NCBI RefSeq assembly: GCF_002443255.2
Contig: NW_019211458.1
Location: 14,379,939 to 14,443,938 of the forward strand
Reading direction: 5' to 3'
From: Varroa destructor
Taxonomy: Eukaryota > Arthropoda > Arachnida > Mesostigmata > Varroidae
Length of the DNA stretch: 64,000 nucleotides
Shown piece after piece: positions 62,205-64,000 of the stretch. Both the position numbers and the translations under genes were made by a program. Position 1 is the first letter of the stretch; the number at the start of each line of letters is the position of its first letter. The notes under the pieces were generated by a model. It did no database searches. It saw nothing but the letters and a program-made list of their open reading frames with translations, and was not told where the DNA came from.

Positions 62205-62617
62205 ACGTCCGCGCGTTGTGTGACGATGTAAAGTGCGACTAATAGCTCGGGTCGTGTACGATATTTATCTAGAAATATTTCAAATAGACTTTAGCGCATC
62301 TCAGTGTGTTTAGGTCGAACGCAAGGCGACGGCCTTAGTTTCCATTATATGTCTACAAACGTATAAACAAGATAAGGCTTGCTTGATGGATGCGGGGAGG
62401 AGTTTACGTAGCCAAAACGATTTTCTCTAAAGCTCCATCGGATAACGGCTATTCACGACGATAGGAAAAATGACAATTGGTTTATGATGAGCGTTAGTAT
62501 TATTACGAGTGCGGAAATGTTCAGACGTGGATGTTATGTTCCAGTTAGCGCCGATTAGAGCTAGGAAGGCGATGACGGAATCCAGGTCTACTAGCTAGTA
62601 TTATTATAAGATGAGAC

Positions 62618-63050
62618 AAGATGGCGACGATGTGAGCATGTTGCACAAGTTTTGGTTATCGATTGCAGTCAGCTAGTCTGATTGCGTAGCAAAGATGACG
62701 ATAACGACGTTGATAGTGCGTAAGTGAGCGTGTGAATTACTGTCTATCTGGCTGGCTGGCCAAAATGTACGAGGATGCGAAATATAAGCGTTGTCGCCAT
62801 GCGTTTGTGGAGGTACGAAAAGAGTTTAATGTAAGTTTGTTCAAATGAAGACGAGTAATGGGTGCACGACGGCGGTTTGGCGTCCCTTACTGAACAATGA
62901 AAATGTACGCTATCTGTGAAAATTAACGATAGCGATATAATTGTTCGTGAAACACGAAAGACATTGTCGGGTGATAATTGACAAAGAAAGATGGCGGACA
63001 GACAGGGACGAAGTGTAACAAATGGCGGCGAAGTTAAGGAAAGATGGCAC
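62618..63050. promoter_or_regulatory. Cluster of YY1/Pho-like motifs
   Basis: AAGATGGCGAC (62618-62628), an inverted ATGGCGACAA (62791-62800), AAGATGGCGGAC (62988-62999), AAATGGCGGCG (about 63020-63030) and AAGATGGCAC (63041-63050) share the YY1/Pleiohomeotic core ATGGC. Binding is inferred from motif density. Confidence 0.35.
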
Positions 63051-63475
63051 ATTTGTAGATCTGAATACGGTCGTCGTGGCGATGGCTGTTATGATGGTTG
63101 AGAGTTAGCCGGCTAATCTTGAGCAAGATTAGACCTCCAGATTAGAATGGTGTGATTGATCAGGATATATGATGCGTGCCTGTGTGTGCACAGAATTGTG
63201 TTCTGGTTAAGCTTAGCTGGATGTATGCGTCCGCATCTAATCTATGCGAGAAAGCGATGGTGTCGGCGACGACGAATACGTGAACAGCGACCGTAACGGG
63301 AAGGCGCCGACAGAACGAGCCAATTCGGGATCCCCTAGCCAGTAAATGGCTCCTATCAATAGAAGAACTACTGATAAATGAAGTATCGATGAATTTATGC
63401 TTAGATATATGTGGTCAAGAGAATAGTGGTAGCATAAGGATTACTACGACAAGCTAGCTGACCATTTCTTTCTCG

Positions 63476-63515
63476 TCTGCCTACCTGCCTGCCTGCCTGC
63501 CTATCTATCTGTCTG
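63476..63515. repeat. (CCTG)n/(CTAT)n/(CTGT)n compound microsatellite
   Basis: Adjoining CTGC, CTAT and CTGT tetranucleotide units, imperfect. Confidence 0.85.
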
Positions 63516-63587
63516 TCGGCGTGTCTGTTACGTGTGACGGGAGACTGTGTGCGCATGTATCAATCAAATGCATAATCGTGCATCTTC

Positions 63588-63590
<3 letters not shown>

Positions 63591-63635
<45 letters not shown>
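63591..63635. repeat. (TA)n microsatellite
   Basis: About 22 uninterrupted TA units. An apparent run of Ile-Tyr residues in frames across it is an artefact. Confidence 0.95.
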
Positions 63636-63637
<2 letters not shown>

Positions 63638-64000
63638 AAAAAGTCAATATGAAATACAAGAAAATATCTAAAAATATAGCTATATAAAAGTGAAAAGAGG
63701 TCCGTATGCTGGATGCAAACTATAAAGTTTGTTGCGTGCAATTCATTTGTGAAGTTCTTCATTGAGGCATGTTCCGCCACGTGGAGATTTCGCCTAAACA
63801 AACGATATTTGGTGGCTGCGTACACCGACTGCTTAGTGGAAAAGCTGTGCAAGAAGAGAACGACGTGCCTTAGCGTCGTTATCAAGTCAAATTGAACGGC
63901 TTTCGGGGACGCGGTCTATTGCTTGAGCTCGGTCGTAACTGGGAAAGTGTGTGTTCGGCCCGTATAGATTACTCGTTTGGAGAAGATTTCATTTCGGTAG

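Larger units (their letters stand above)
62205..64000. other. Downstream of SINHCAF: 3' UTR or next promoter
   Basis: No AATAAA was seen up to the window end. It carries a cluster of YY1/Pho-like ATGGCG motifs (62618-63050), a 9-bp palindrome, a CCTG/CTAT tetranucleotide patch and a (TA)n array. Short frames start at some ATGGCG sites, such as MADRQGRSVTNGGEVKE at 62991. Confidence 0.4.

Noticed and set aside
63505..63885. 126-residue minus-strand frame
   Set aside because: It is carried through by the (TA)n array (alternating Ile-Tyr) and has no recognisable domain.
1..64000. tRNA genes, known conserved microRNAs, CRISPR arrays
   Set aside because: By eye I saw no tRNA B-box with a matching A-box, no familiar microRNA seed, and no spaced direct repeats. 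A tRNAscan and covariance-model search would settle this.

Overview
The window is eukaryotic nuclear DNA. Genes are split by GT-AG introns, long stretches lack open frames, and there are many microsatellites and GC-rich, CpG-containing tracts. The two genes I can name with confidence have animal-type orthologues. The overall look fits an arthropod, possibly a mite or tick, but that placement is an impression and not proven by the sequence.

Gene 1 (1914-6816, + strand, three exons) encodes acireductone dioxygenase (ADI1/ARD), the methionine-salvage enzyme. All metal ligands are present and the spliced product is 191 residues. A 62-codon ORF of unknown function lies just upstream on the same strand. 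Poly(A) signals follow at about 6950-6998.

Gene 2 (38982-62204, + strand, six exons in my model) encodes SINHCAF/FAM60A, a subunit of the SIN3-histone deacetylase complex. The exons join in phase into a 373-residue protein. The fourth intron is about 13.8 kb. The last exon gives a C-terminal extension absent from the human protein; a shorter alternative ends at 59183. Inside the introns are a 5S rRNA-like fragment, a perfect AT-rich palindrome, a GC-rich block and some coding-looking frames of unknown identity, including a two-exon candidate at 48931-49261.

The DNA from about 6.8 to 38.9 kb has no gene I can name. It holds a 100-N assembly gap (9332-9431), coding-looking fragments at 11.8-13.75 kb loosely reminiscent of an ionotropic receptor, and GC-rich segments rich in trinucleotide repeats (16.4-19.5, 29.5-30.5, 31.8-33.3 and 34.0-36.1 kb). 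It also has two candidate first exons (18975-19008 and 22521-22695, the latter with an exact TISU/YY1-type start) and several unassigned ORFs. The final 1.8 kb contains a cluster of YY1/Pho-like ATGGCG motifs and a (TA)n array. The two named genes belong to unrelated processes (sulfur metabolism and chromatin repression); nothing suggests they work together.
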